This document shows, in pieces, positions 16,944 to 25,074 of a DNA stretch of 64,000 nucleotides; the stretch's first letter is position 1, and every line of letters starts with the position of its first letter. The position numbers were made by a program, and so were the translations under genes. Source of the stretch: CAZOBJ01 sp964577825 (GTDB lineage: Bacteria > Planctomycetota > SZUA-567 > JAFGNG01); assembly GCA_964577825.1 (NCBI GenBank), contig CAZOBJ010000004.1, positions 1 through 64,000 on the forward strand. Direction: 5' to 3'. The notes under the pieces were generated by a model. It saw only the letters and a program-made list of their open reading frames with translations, was not told where the DNA came from and made no database searches.

Positions 16944-17150
16944 GTGGCAACCGGTACTGTGAAGTGGTTTAACGACCAGAAGGGGTATGGGTTCATCGTG
17001 CCCGACGAGGGCGATGGCAAGGATCTGTTCGTGCACCACAGCAACGTGGTCATGGAGGGATTCCGTACCCTGCAGGACGGCCAGAAGGTTGAGTACGAGG
17101 CCGCGGCGGGCCGTAAGGGTCCCGAAGCGGTCAATGTGCGCCCCGTCTGA
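16944..17150 (+). CDS. cold-shock domain protein (CspA family)
   Basis: A 68-residue single-stranded nucleic-acid-binding beta-barrel. RNP1 is KGYGFI (residues 13-18) and RNP2 is DLFVHHS (27-33); GTVKWFNDQKGYGFIVPDEG is the standard family N-terminus. Translation starts with GTG, with AGGAGGGG six bases upstream. Its own promoter, structured leader and strong terminator mark a monocistronic unit. Such proteins melt RNA structure and are often induced by cold, although many copies are constitutive. Confidence 0.95.
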   Translation: MATGTVKWFNDQKGYGFIVPDEGDGKDLFVHHSNVVMEGFRTLQDGQKVEYEAAAGRKGPEAVNVRPV

Positions 17151-17174
17151 GCGCTGCTGCGGTTGGAAGCCACG

Positions 17175-17202
17175 GCCCCGGCGAAAGCCGGGGCTTTTTT
17201 TT
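17175..17202 (+). terminator. rho-independent terminator of the cold-shock gene
   Basis: Perfect 8 bp GC stem (GCCCCGGC / GCCGGGGC) with a GAAA tetraloop, followed directly by eight T. It starts 25 bp after the stop codon. Confidence 0.9.
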
Positions 17203-17259
17203 GGCCCGAGCTTGCGGCGCGCGCGAGCGGCCCTGGCGCGCCGGACGGCACAAAAACCC

Positions 17260-17288
17260 TTGCCGCCTGCGCGCGCGGGCCCTAAGCT
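17260..17288 (+). promoter_or_regulatory. candidate promoter for the GYD gene
   Basis: TTGCCG, 17 bp spacer, TAAGCT, 54 bp before the ATG at 17343 and after the terminator of the previous gene. Confidence 0.4.
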
Positions 17289-17342
17289 GTGGCGGTGTGT
17301 GCTTTGCGGCCGGTCGATCCGGCATGTCCAGGAGGCAGGACC

Positions 17343-17630
17343 ATGGCGACCTATCTCATGTTCGGGAAGTACTCGGTGGACGCCATCAAGGAGGCGAGCG
17401 CCGAGCGCACCACCGAGGCGGGCGAGATTGTGGAAAAACTCGGCGGACAGATCAAGGCCATCTACGCCCTGCTGGGCGAGCAGGACCTGGTGCTCGTGGT
17501 GGAGTTGCCGGGCCTGCGCGAGGCCATGCAGGCCTCGGTGATCCTGAGCCGCGACACAGGGATCGCGTTTTCCACCTCGCCGGCCATGCCCGTCAGCGAG
17601 TTCGACGAGCTGCTCGCGCAGTTGCCTTGA
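17343..17630 (+). CDS. GYD domain protein
   Basis: A 95-residue protein with the pattern of the GYD family: ATYLMFGKYS at the start, then LGGQIKAIYALLGEQDLVLV, and a C-terminal part starting with PVSEFDEL. The fold is a ferredoxin-like alpha-beta dimer; the biochemical role is unknown. The ATG at 17343 is preceded by CAGGAGGCAGG at good spacing. A sulfatase follows after 81 bp on the same strand and may share its transcript. The function in this context cannot be deduced. Confidence 0.85.
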   Translation: MATYLMFGKYSVDAIKEASAERTTEAGEIVEKLGGQIKAIYALLGEQDLVLVVELPGLREAMQASVILSRDTGIAFSTSPAMPVSEFDELLAQLP

Positions 17631-17711
17631 GCGAGCCCACGCGCGGCCCCCACCGGGCCGCCGCCGGAGCCCAGAGGACGCGCTTGACCTGAGCGCAGGG
17701 AGGACGCGCCC

Positions 17712-19199
17712 GTGCCCGACCCCATGAACGTCGTCTACCTTGTCACGGACCAGCACCGGTGGGACATCCTCGGCTGCAGCGGCCACCCCATGGTGCAGAC
17801 GCCGAACATCGACGCCTTGGCCGCCGAGGGGACCCGGTTCACGAACGCGTTCACCCCCAGCGCCATCTGCACGCCCGCGCGCGCGTCGCTGTTTACCGGG
17901 CTCTTTCCCACGGCCCACGGCATGACCGCGAACGTGAGCCCCCAGGAGGATCTGGCCGGGTGGCAGCGGGGCGCGGACTTTCCCGAGGGCGTGCGTACGC
18001 TCGGGGACATGCTGCGCGGGGTGGAGCTCTTCTACTTCGGCAAGTGGCACATCGGGTCCGGGGTGCCGTCGGCCTACGGGTTCCGCGGGCACGACTTCCC
18101 GGGCTACGGGTTCCCGGGGGCCGGACTGTACCGGGACTTCGCCTTCGACCTGTCTCCGGGGGAGCGCAACCGGTACGCGCAGTGGCTGGCGGAAAAGGGA
18201 TTCGAGGTGCCCGCCGTGCGCGAGGCGATGCACGGCCAGAACCCCCGCATGCGCCGCCAGGAGCTCAAGGCCCTGCTCACCGGCCCGCCCGAGGCGTCCG
18301 TGCCGCACTTCCTCGTGGACGACGCGGTCCGCATGCTGCGCGCCGACCGGGGGGCGGGCAAGCCCTTCTTCGCCTGGCTCAACTTCTGGGGGCCGCACAG
18401 TCCGTGCCTGGTGCCCGAGCCCTACTACTCCATGTACCGCCCGGAGGACATCCCGGTGGACCCCGCGTTCGCCGAGGGGTTCGAGGGCAAGCCCACCTAC
18501 TTCCGGATGGTCAGCCAGATGTGGGGGCTCGACGAACTGGAGTGGTCCGGCTGGCAGGAGATCATCGCCCGGTACTACGGGTACGTGACGCTCATCGACC
18601 ACTGCATCGGCCGATTTCTCGACGGGCTGCGCGGCCTGGGCCTGTACGAGAACACGCTTATCGTGTTCACCTCGGACCACGGCGACTGCCTGGGCGCGCA
18701 CCGGTTGTTCGAGAAGGGCGCGTTCATGTACGACGCCATCTACCGCATCCCCCTGGTGGCCCGTCACCCGGCGCCGGCGCGGCGGGGGGCCACGTGCGAC
18801 GAGTTCGTCTACTTCCACGACCTGTGCCCCACGGCCGTGGAGGCGGCCACGGGCCGGGCGCCCGACTTCGGCTTCCAGTCGCAGAGCATCCTGGCGCAGA
18901 TGCGCGGAGAGAAAGCGCCCACGGGACGGGACCATGTGTTCGGCGAGTTCACCAAGCACTTCTGCCCCTTCCCCCAGCGCATGGTGCGCACGCGCACGCA
19001 CAAGTTCATCTTCAACGCCGCGGCCGAGGGCGAGCTCTACGACCTCGAGCGCGACCCGCACGAGCTGCACAACGTGAACCGGGACCCGGCCTACGCGCAG
19101 GTGAAGCGCGAGCTCATGGCCGTCCTGGAAAGGGAGATGCAGGCGCGCGACGATCCCCTGTTGCGCTGGTACGGGTCCATGGACTGGCGCAAGTACTGA
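17712..19199 (+). CDS. sulfatase (alkaline-phosphatase superfamily), formylglycine type
   Basis: A 495-residue hydrolase of sulfate esters. The active-site signature CTPARASLFTG has Cys53, which must be converted to formylglycine. Metal ligands are in VTDQHRW (an Asp near the start) and FTSDHGDCLGAH; FGKWHIG holds the conserved Lys and His. The C-terminal ELYDLERDPHELHNV is typical of family members close to choline/iduronate-type sulfatases. No signal peptide is seen, so it may be cytosolic. The GTG at 17712 is preferred: an in-frame ATG follows at 17724. It is followed by a small conserved protein and a cotransporter gene within 31 and 25 bp. No formylglycine-generating enzyme lies in this window. 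Confidence 0.92.
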   Translation: MPDPMNVVYLVTDQHRWDILGCSGHPMVQTPNIDALAAEGTRFTNAFTPSAICTPARASLFTGLFPTAHGMTANVSPQEDLAGWQRGADFPEGVRTLGDMLRGVELFYFGKWHIGSGVPSAYGFRGHDFPGYGFPGAGLYRDFAFDLSPGERNRYAQWLAEKGFEVPAVREAMHGQNPRMRRQELKALLTGPPEASVPHFLVDDAVRMLRADRGAGKPFFAWLNFWGPHSPCLVPEPYYSMYRPEDIPVDPAFAEGFEGKPTYFRMVSQMWGLDELEWSGWQEIIARYYGYVTLIDHCIGRFLDGLRGLGLYENTLIVFTSDHGDCLGAHRLFEKGAFMYDAIYRIPLVARHPAPARRGATCDEFVYFHDLCPTAVEAATGRAPDFGFQSQSILAQMRGEKAPTGRDHVFGEFTKHFCPFPQRMVRTRTHKFIFNAAAEGELYDLERDPHELHNVNRDPAYAQVKRELMAVLEREMQARDDPLLRWYGSMDWRKY

Positions 19200-19230
19200 T
19201 CGCGCGCGCGGACGCGGACGAGGGCGAACG

Positions 19231-19440
19231 ATGAACAAGGGCGGGTTTTCCTGGAAGCGGCTCTTGGGCGTGACGGGCGCCAAGGCCAAGCTCTCGCGCA
19301 AGCTGGGCGTGCCGCTCACGCGCAGCGGCCGCCAGCGCAAGGTGGGCCGCGCGCTCACGGGCGGGGGGTGCGCGCTCCTCGTGGCGCTGGCCGGGGCCTT
19401 GACGGTCGCGGCGGCGGCCGCGGCGTGCGTGGGCCTCTAA
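19231..19440 (+). CDS. small conserved basic protein with C-terminal membrane segment
   Basis: A 69-residue protein. The N-terminal half MNKGGFSWKRLLGVTGAKAK, then SRKLGVPLTRSGRQRKVGR, belongs to a small hypothetical family that I recognise from several bacterial phyla, usually 40-60 residues long. Here it carries an extra hydrophobic C-terminus (CALLVALAGALTVAAAAA), which would insert into the membrane. GAGGGCGAACG precedes the ATG. It sits 31 bp after the sulfatase and 25 bp before the transporter. Function unknown; the basic face suggests nucleic-acid or lipid contact. Confidence 0.75.
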   Translation: MNKGGFSWKRLLGVTGAKAKLSRKLGVPLTRSGRQRKVGRALTGGGCALLVALAGALTVAAAAAACVGL

Positions 19441-19465
19441 GAGGCGCCCTTGCGGACACACGGGC

Positions 19466-21760
19466 ATGAGTGAACCCGATCGCCGGCCCGCGGACGCCGC
19501 GGGCCAGGACCGCCACCAGTTCGGCACCTTCGGCGGGGTGTTTACCCCGAGCATCCTCACGATCCTCGGGGTCATCATGTTCATGCGGGCGAACTTCGTC
19601 CTGGGCCACGCCGGAGTCCTCGGCGCGATCGTCATCCTGGTCATCGCGAAGTCGATCACCTTCACCACCACGCTTTCCATCTCCGCGGTGGCCACGAACA
19701 TGCGCGTGCGCGGGGGCGGCACCTACTACATGATCAGCCGGGTGCTCGGCCCCGAGTTCGGGGGGGCGATCGGCATCGCGCTCTTCTGCGCGCTGGCCCT
19801 GTCCGTGCCCTTCTACATCCTGGGGTTCACCGAAGCGCTGTGCCGCAGCTTTGAGGTGCTGAGCCCCCACTTCCAGATGATCGCCATCGGTACGGCGGCC
19901 GTGTTCTTCGTCATCGCGTACGTGGGGGCCGGCTGGGCGATCCGCACGCAGTATCTGATCATGACCTTCCTGGTGCTGGCCATCGCCGCGTTCCTGGGCG
20001 GGGCGATCGAGCATTTCTCCCTGGACACGTTCCGCGCGAACTGGGAGTCGCTCCCTCGCCTGGACGCCCAGAGCCCCGAGCGCTATCTGCCCGGCATCGC
20101 GCCGCTCGGGTTCTGGGCGGTGTTCGCCATCTACTTCCCGGCCGTGACCGGCATCGACGCCGGGGTCAACATGTCCGGCGATCTGAAGGACCCGGGCCGC
20201 AGCATCCCGCGCGGCGCCCTGGCCGCGGTCGGGGTGGGGTTCCTGGTCTACCTCGTGGAGATTTTCCTGTCGGGCGGGGCGTACGCGCGCCGCGACCTTA
20301 TCGAGACCCCGTATCAGCTCCTGCGCGACAACGCGATCTTCGGCACGGGCGTGGTCGTGATGCTCGGGGTGTTCGCGGCCACGCTCTCCAGCGCCTTGGG
20401 CAGCTACCTCTCCAGCCCCCGGGTCCTCCAGGCGGTTAGCCGCGACCCCGTACTGCGCTTCCTGCGCCCCTTCGCCAGGGGCACGGCCAAGCGGGACGAG
20501 CCGCGCCGCGCGCTCCTGTTCGTGGGGGCGATCACCCTGGCCGTGCTCCTGTGGGCGGGCAACGAGGCCGAGGGCAAGGCCCTGAACCTCGTGGCGTCGG
20601 TGGTGACCATGTTCTTCCTGTACACCTACGGCATGATGAACCTGGCCGCGTTCACCGAGGCCGTGGCGCACAACCCGTCCTTCCGGCCGCGCTTCCGGTA
20701 CTTCCACTGGGCCACGGCCCTGGCCGGGGGGCTCGGGTGCGTGGCGGTGAGCTTCCTGGTCCAGCCGGTGGCGGCCGGGGCCGCGGTGGTCCTGATCGGC
20801 GGGCTGTACTGGTACGTGCGCAGCCGCAACCTGCAGCGCACCTTCGGGGACGCGCGCCGCGGGTTCGTGTACGCGGCCGCGCGGCGGGATCTCTTGCACC
20901 TGGCCACCATGGAAGAGGACCCGCGCAACTGGCGGCCCACGATCCTGGTCTTCAGCGGCAACCCGGACACGCGCCAGACCCTGGTCCGGTACGCGGACTG
21001 GCTGGAGTCCGGCCGCGGGTTCGTGTTGCTGGCGAATATCCTGAAGGGCAGCACCGAGTCGGTGGCCGAGTTCGGCCGCATGCACGGCTCGGCCCTGCGC
21101 CAGCTGCGGGCCTGGTGCGCGGAGCACGAGGTCCAGGCCTTCCCCCTCGCCGTGGTGGCCGACACGGTGGAGGAGGGCATGGCGATGCTCTTGCAGACCG
21201 CGTCCGTGGGTCCGGTGCGGCCGAACCTGGCCATGTTCGGATGGACCGCCACCGCCGAGCGCGCGGAGGCCCTGGCCCATCATCTGCGTCTGGCGGCGGG
21301 CATGGGTATGACCCTGGTGCTCGTCTACGACCGGGGCCTGCCCGAACTCGGCCCCGGAAAGCGCATCGACGTATGGTGGCGGGGGCAGAGGAACGGCGCG
21401 GTGATGATGATTCTCGCGTACCTCCTGTCTCGCAACTGGGAGTGGGAGAACGCGCGCATCCGGATCCTGCGCGTGGTCGACCGCGAGGAGGGCCGCGGCC
21501 CCGCGCTCGAGGCGCTCAACGCCCTGATCATGGATTCCCGCGTGGAGGCCGAGGGCCGCGTGCTCGTCAACGACTCGGAGGACCCGTTTGTCGAGTTCCT
21601 GCGACGCGAGTCCGCAGACGCCGACTGCGTGTTCCTGGGCTTCGACCTGCCCGAACAGGGCGCGGCCGCGCAGTGGCACCGCACGCGGGCCGAACTCCTG
21701 GCCCCGCTTCCGACCACCCTGCTCGTGAGCTCCACCACGAGCGAGGACCTGCTCGCCTGA
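19466..21760 (+). CDS. cation-chloride cotransporter-like permease (SLC12/APC family)
   Basis: A 764-residue membrane protein. The opening GVFTPSILTILGVIMFMRAN is the family signature of Na-K-Cl and K-Cl cotransporters, followed by about 12 hydrophobic segments up to residue ~455 (including PAVTGIDAGVNMSGDLKDPG). The remaining ~310 residues are a soluble domain (RRDLLHLATMEEDPRNWRPT onward) similar to the C-terminal domain of SLC12 proteins. Bacterial members of this group are poorly studied; they may move K+, Na+ and Cl- or amino acids. The start ATG at 19466 has only a weak ribosome-binding site (TTGCGGACA). It is the last gene of the run starting at 17343. Confidence 0.85.
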   Translation: MSEPDRRPADAAGQDRHQFGTFGGVFTPSILTILGVIMFMRANFVLGHAGVLGAIVILVIAKSITFTTTLSISAVATNMRVRGGGTYYMISRVLGPEFGGAIGIALFCALALSVPFYILGFTEALCRSFEVLSPHFQMIAIGTAAVFFVIAYVGAGWAIRTQYLIMTFLVLAIAAFLGGAIEHFSLDTFRANWESLPRLDAQSPERYLPGIAPLGFWAVFAIYFPAVTGIDAGVNMSGDLKDPGRSIPRGALAAVGVGFLVYLVEIFLSGGAYARRDLIETPYQLLRDNAIFGTGVVVMLGVFAATLSSALGSYLSSPRVLQAVSRDPVLRFLRPFARGTAKRDEPRRALLFVGAITLAVLLWAGNEAEGKALNLVASVVTMFFLYTYGMMNLAAFTEAVAHNPSFRPRFRYFHWATALAGGLGCVAVSFLVQPVAAGAAVVLIGGLYWYVRSRNLQRTFGDARRGFVYAAARRDLLHLATMEEDPRNWRPTILVFSGNPDTRQTLVRYADWLESGRGFVLLANILKGSTESVAEFGRMHGSALRQLRAWCAEHEVQAFPLAVVADTVEEGMAMLLQTASVGPVRPNLAMFGWTATAERAEALAHHLRLAAGMGMTLVLVYDRGLPELGPGKRIDVWWRGQRNGAVMMILAYLLSRNWEWENARIRILRVVDREEGRGPALEALNALIMDSRVEAEGRVLVNDSEDPFVEFLRRESADADCVFLGFDLPEQGAAAQWHRTRAELLAPLPTTLLVSSTTSEDLLA

Positions 21761-21795
21761 CGGGCACATTGCCCAGGGACCGCCCGGCGTGGCTT

Positions 21796-21864
21796 TGTGC
21801 GCGCCCCGAGGCGTCTGTCGGTGCCACAGCGGTCCAGGTAGCGCGGCAGCGGCCGGCGCGCACA
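21796..21864. repeat. 10 bp inverted repeat between convergent genes
   Basis: TGTGCGCGCC at 21796-21805 is the exact reverse complement of GGCGCGCACA at 21855-21864, with 49 bp between. It lies in the 108 bp gap between the cotransporter (+) and the GH32 gene (-). It could form a bidirectional stem-loop that helps transcription end, but there is no T-run. Confidence 0.3.
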
Positions 21865-21868
21865 CAGG

Positions 21869-23320
21869 TCATGTGCCGCCCGCATTCCCGAATGTGCTTG
21901 AGCTGCGGGCGGGGGCAATTGGCCACACGCGCAGCGTGTGCACGTGCATCCCGCCGCCGCGCGCCCTGAGCTGCAAGCCACCCGCGCCGGGCTCAGCGGG
22001 CAGGACCGGCGCCACGAGCCAGGCGCGCTCATTCGCGTACACCTCGACAACGGATCGGTCTACGAACACGCGCAAGTGCAGGAGGTTCTCGTCTTTCAAC
22101 AGGCGAAACCGTCCGGACCGTTCTGCGCAGGAGAGGCGCCCGCGACGCGCGTCATACGTGATCGCAACGCCACACCTTGCACTGTCGCCGGCGCCACGAG
22201 AGGAAGAAGCTTCGCTCGGGCGCAGCACCTCCAGGACCCCGGCCTCTGCGTCCGCGGGATCGACGAGCAGGTCGATCTCTATCGTATCGCCCAGCACGCC
22301 GTCGAGCGGGTTGCCGCTTCGCGGATCGAGGGGCAGGTTTTCTCCTGTGTGCAGCGCGGGCCCATGCAGGGCGGCGAGTTCGGGCAGAGGAGTGAGGCGC
22401 AGCCCCCCTCCGCGGCGCGCGTCGAGCACTACCGGCAGCGTGAGGTAGCCTGTCCAAGGGGCGCGCGTGCCCGCGTCCGCATGGATCCACCCGAACAGGA
22501 TCCGCCGGCCGCGTGCATCCAGCAAGGTGTTGGGCGCGTACATCGGCCCGTCGAGTGCGAGCCGGCGCCATCGTCCGGGCCGAAATCGATCGTCCTCGTA
22601 ATCGCCGAGTGCGTAGCGCACAGGCCCGTGCGGGCTGACCATGAGCACGTGCCGGTTCGCGAGCGGAAAGAAGTTCGGACACTCCCAGTGCCGGGCGGGG
22701 CCCGTGCACAGGGGGCCCAGGTAGCGCCATCGCACAAGGTCCGCCGATGCATACAGAAGCGCACACCCGCCTTGCCCCCGGACGCCGGACCCGAGCGCCA
22801 TGCGCCACTCGTCGCCTTCGCGCCAGGCGAAAGGATCCCGGAATCCGGTCAGGTCGCCTCGCGGCGGGGAGGCGATCACAGGGTTGGCCGGGTGCTTGTG
22901 CCAGGTGCGCATGGCCTGGTCGCTGGTGGCCAGGCACTGGACCTCGGGCTTGACGCCGGTATACAGGATGGTCGGAGTGGCCTCATGGACCACGCAGCAT
23001 CCGGAGTAGACCCCATCCGCGTCGTAGTCTTCCGGTCCGGGGGCCAGGGCTACGGGCTCATGATGCCAGTGCACGAGATCCGGGCTGGACGCATGGCCCC
23101 AGTGCATGGTCGCCCAGCGCGGTGCGTACGGGTTGTGTTGGTAGAACAGGTGGTAGCGCCCCGCGTGGTAGATCGGCCCGTTGGGGTCGTTGATCCAGTA
23201 GGCGGGCGGGCCGAAATGGAACGCGGGCCGCAGGGGGTCCGCGTCCGCCGCCGGCTGCGCTGCCAGCACGCTTTCGGTCGCGCGATGCACCAGCGCCTGG
23301 TGAGAGAGCCTCGGAGACAT
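21869..23320 (-). CDS. glycoside hydrolase family 32 (beta-fructosidase/sucrose-6-phosphate hydrolase-like)
   Basis: A 483-residue enzyme cleaving beta-fructosides. All three acidic residues of the five-blade propeller are visible: the nucleophile Asp45 in WINDPNG, the transition-state stabiliser Asp162 in FRDPFAW, and the acid/base Glu213 in HWECPNFF. A C-terminal beta-sandwich follows, with LRVFVDRSVVEVYAN. There is no signal peptide, so sucrose, sucrose-6-phosphate or fructo-oligosaccharides are probably split in the cytoplasm. A promoter lies upstream at 23418-23445. No sugar transporter or kinase for it lies beside it. Exact substrate open. Confidence 0.93.
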   Translation of the reverse strand: MSPRLSHQALVHRATESVLAAQPAADADPLRPAFHFGPPAYWINDPNGPIYHAGRYHLFYQHNPYAPRWATMHWGHASSPDLVHWHHEPVALAPGPEDYDADGVYSGCCVVHEATPTILYTGVKPEVQCLATSDQAMRTWHKHPANPVIASPPRGDLTGFRDPFAWREGDEWRMALGSGVRGQGGCALLYASADLVRWRYLGPLCTGPARHWECPNFFPLANRHVLMVSPHGPVRYALGDYEDDRFRPGRWRRLALDGPMYAPNTLLDARGRRILFGWIHADAGTRAPWTGYLTLPVVLDARRGGGLRLTPLPELAALHGPALHTGENLPLDPRSGNPLDGVLGDTIEIDLLVDPADAEAGVLEVLRPSEASSSRGAGDSARCGVAITYDARRGRLSCAERSGRFRLLKDENLLHLRVFVDRSVVEVYANERAWLVAPVLPAEPGAGGLQLRARGGGMHVHTLRVWPIAPARSSSTFGNAGGT

Positions 23321-23417
23321 GAGGCGTTCCTTTCGGTCGGGAGTATTGCTCTTGTCGGGATGACCGGTCGCCTGTCAGCGCAGCGCGGGTCGAGTCCAGC
23401 CTGACGATGCGGTGCTG

Positions 23418-23445
23418 CATTATGGGCGCTTGTGCGTGACAGTCA
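23418..23445 (-). promoter_or_regulatory. candidate promoter for the GH32 gene
   Basis: On the - strand TTGACT, 16 bp spacer, CATAAT (five of six -10 bases). It gives a leader of about 90 nt and lies opposite the + promoter at 23484. Confidence 0.5.
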
Positions 23446-23483
23446 ATCGAGGCGGCCCGCGACCGTCCGGCGCGGCGGGCGGC

Positions 23484-23512
23484 TTGCGTTCCGCTCGGCC
23501 GGAGGGTAGAAT
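23484..23512 (+). promoter_or_regulatory. candidate promoter for the second sulfatase
   Basis: TTGCGT, 17 bp spacer, TAGAAT, 44 bp before the ATG at 23557. Together with the - promoter it makes a divergent 236 bp control region. Confidence 0.45.
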
Positions 23513-23556
23513 CGCCGCCTCTTCATTCCATCGCGTCCCCGGAGAAGGGAACCTCG

Positions 23557-25074
23557 ATGCCCGCGAACGAACGCCCGAACTTCCTGCTCATAACCAGCGA
23601 CCAGCAGCACTGGAACACGCTCGGGTGCCTGAATCCCGCGCTGCGCACCCCGAACCTGAATCGCCTCGCGCGCGACGGGACCCTGTTCACGCGCGCGTAC
23701 ACCTCGAACCCCACGTGCACACCCGCGCGCGCGTCCATGATCACGGGCCGGTACCCGAGCCAGCACGGCGCGTGGTCGCTGGGCACCAAGCTGCCGGAGA
23801 CCGAGCGCACCGTGGGCGAGGAGCTCCAGCGGGCCGGGTACCGCACCGCCCTGGTGGGCAAGGCGCATTTCCAGCAGAACGTGCAGAGCGCGGAGTACCC
23901 GTCGCTGGAGGCGCGCCCGCTCTTGCAGGACCTCGACTTCTGGCGCACGTTCCGCGGGCCCTTCTACGGGTTCGAGCACGTGGAGCTCGCGCGCAACCAC
24001 GGCGACGAGTTCCTGGTCGGCCAGCACTACGCCCTGTGGATGGAGGAGAACGGGCTGGGGAACTGGCGCGACTTCTTCCGCCCACCCACGGGCAACAACC
24101 CGAACCAGCGGCTGACCTGGGGGATTCCCGAGCGCTACCACTACGACGCCTGGATCGCGGAGCGCAGCCAGGCCCTGATGCAGGGCTTCCGGGAGCGAGA
24201 GGAGCCCTTCTTCCTGTGGGCGAGCTTTTTCGACCCGCATCCGCCGTATCTTGCGCCCGAACCCTGGGACAAGATGTACGATCCGGACGAGATCGAGGTC
24301 CCGCAGGCGAGCGAAGGCGAGCACGGCCGCCTGCCCCCGCACTTCCGGATGACCCAGGAAGAAAAGCCCGATTTCTCGGCCTACAAGGAGCCGGATGGGC
24401 ACACCATGCACGGGTTCAGCTCGCACCTCGTGGACCCGGCCGCCCAGGCGCGCAACATCGCGGTCTACTACGGCATGATCAGCCTGATGGACAAGTACAT
24501 CGGCGCGATCCTGGACGAGGTGGACCGGCAGGGCCTGGCGGACAACACGGTTGTCCTGTTCACCACGGACCACGGGCACCTGTTCGGTCAGCATGGGCTC
24601 GTGAAGAAGGGCGCGTTCCATTACGACGACCTGTTGCGTGTGCCGTTCCTCGTGCGCTGGCCCGGACAGGTGCCCGCGGGCCGGCGGTCTGCGGCTCTAC
24701 AGTCCTTCGTGGACCTGGCGCCCACGTTCCTGGGCCTGGCGGGCGCGCCCGTGCCCCGGACCATGGTCGGCCGCGACCAGGGCCCGGTGTGGCGCGGCAA
24801 GGCGCAGGCGGTGCGCGACCACGTGCTCGTAGAGAACCACCACCAGCCCACCACGATCCACGTGAAGACCTATGTGGACGCGCGATACAAGATCACGGTG
24901 TACTGCAACCACGCCTACGGCGAGCTCTTCGACCTGCAGGAGGACCCGGGCGAGACGCGCAACCTATGGGACGAGCCCGCGTACGCGGAGTGCAAGAGCG
25001 AGCTTCTTCTCAAGTTCCTGCACGCGGAGCTGGAGAAGGAGCCCGTGTGGATGCCGCGCGTGGGCCCCGCCTAG
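23557..25074 (+). CDS. sulfatase, formylglycine type
   Basis: A 505-residue sulfate-ester hydrolase. The signature is CTPARASMITGRYPSQHGAW with Cys54 as formylglycine precursor. Other ligands: ITSDQQHW at the start, VGKAHFQ with the conserved Lys and His, and FTTDHGHLFGQHG. The C-terminus reads GELFDLQEDPGETRNLWDEP. No signal peptide is found. AGAAGGGAACCTCG precedes the ATG. It is transcribed away from the GH32 gene, from a shared control region, so the two may serve one sulfated or fructose-containing carbohydrate, which is inference. Its last codons overlap by 4 bp the stop of the convergent gene on the other strand. Confidence 0.92.
   Translation: MPANERPNFLLITSDQQHWNTLGCLNPALRTPNLNRLARDGTLFTRAYTSNPTCTPARASMITGRYPSQHGAWSLGTKLPETERTVGEELQRAGYRTALVGKAHFQQNVQSAEYPSLEARPLLQDLDFWRTFRGPFYGFEHVELARNHGDEFLVGQHYALWMEENGLGNWRDFFRPPTGNNPNQRLTWGIPERYHYDAWIAERSQALMQGFREREEPFFLWASFFDPHPPYLAPEPWDKMYDPDEIEVPQASEGEHGRLPPHFRMTQEEKPDFSAYKEPDGHTMHGFSSHLVDPAAQARNIAVYYGMISLMDKYIGAILDEVDRQGLADNTVVLFTTDHGHLFGQHGLVKKGAFHYDDLLRVPFLVRWPGQVPAGRRSAALQSFVDLAPTFLGLAGAPVPRTMVGRDQGPVWRGKAQAVRDHVLVENHHQPTTIHVKTYVDARYKITVYCNHAYGELFDLQEDPGETRNLWDEPAYAECKSELLLKFLHAELEKEPVWMPRVGPA

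Noticed and set aside
16863..19358. 831-codon open frame on the - strand over the cold-shock, GYD and first sulfatase genes
   Set aside because: It is antisense to genes with clear motifs and covers their promoters and terminator; composition is abnormal.
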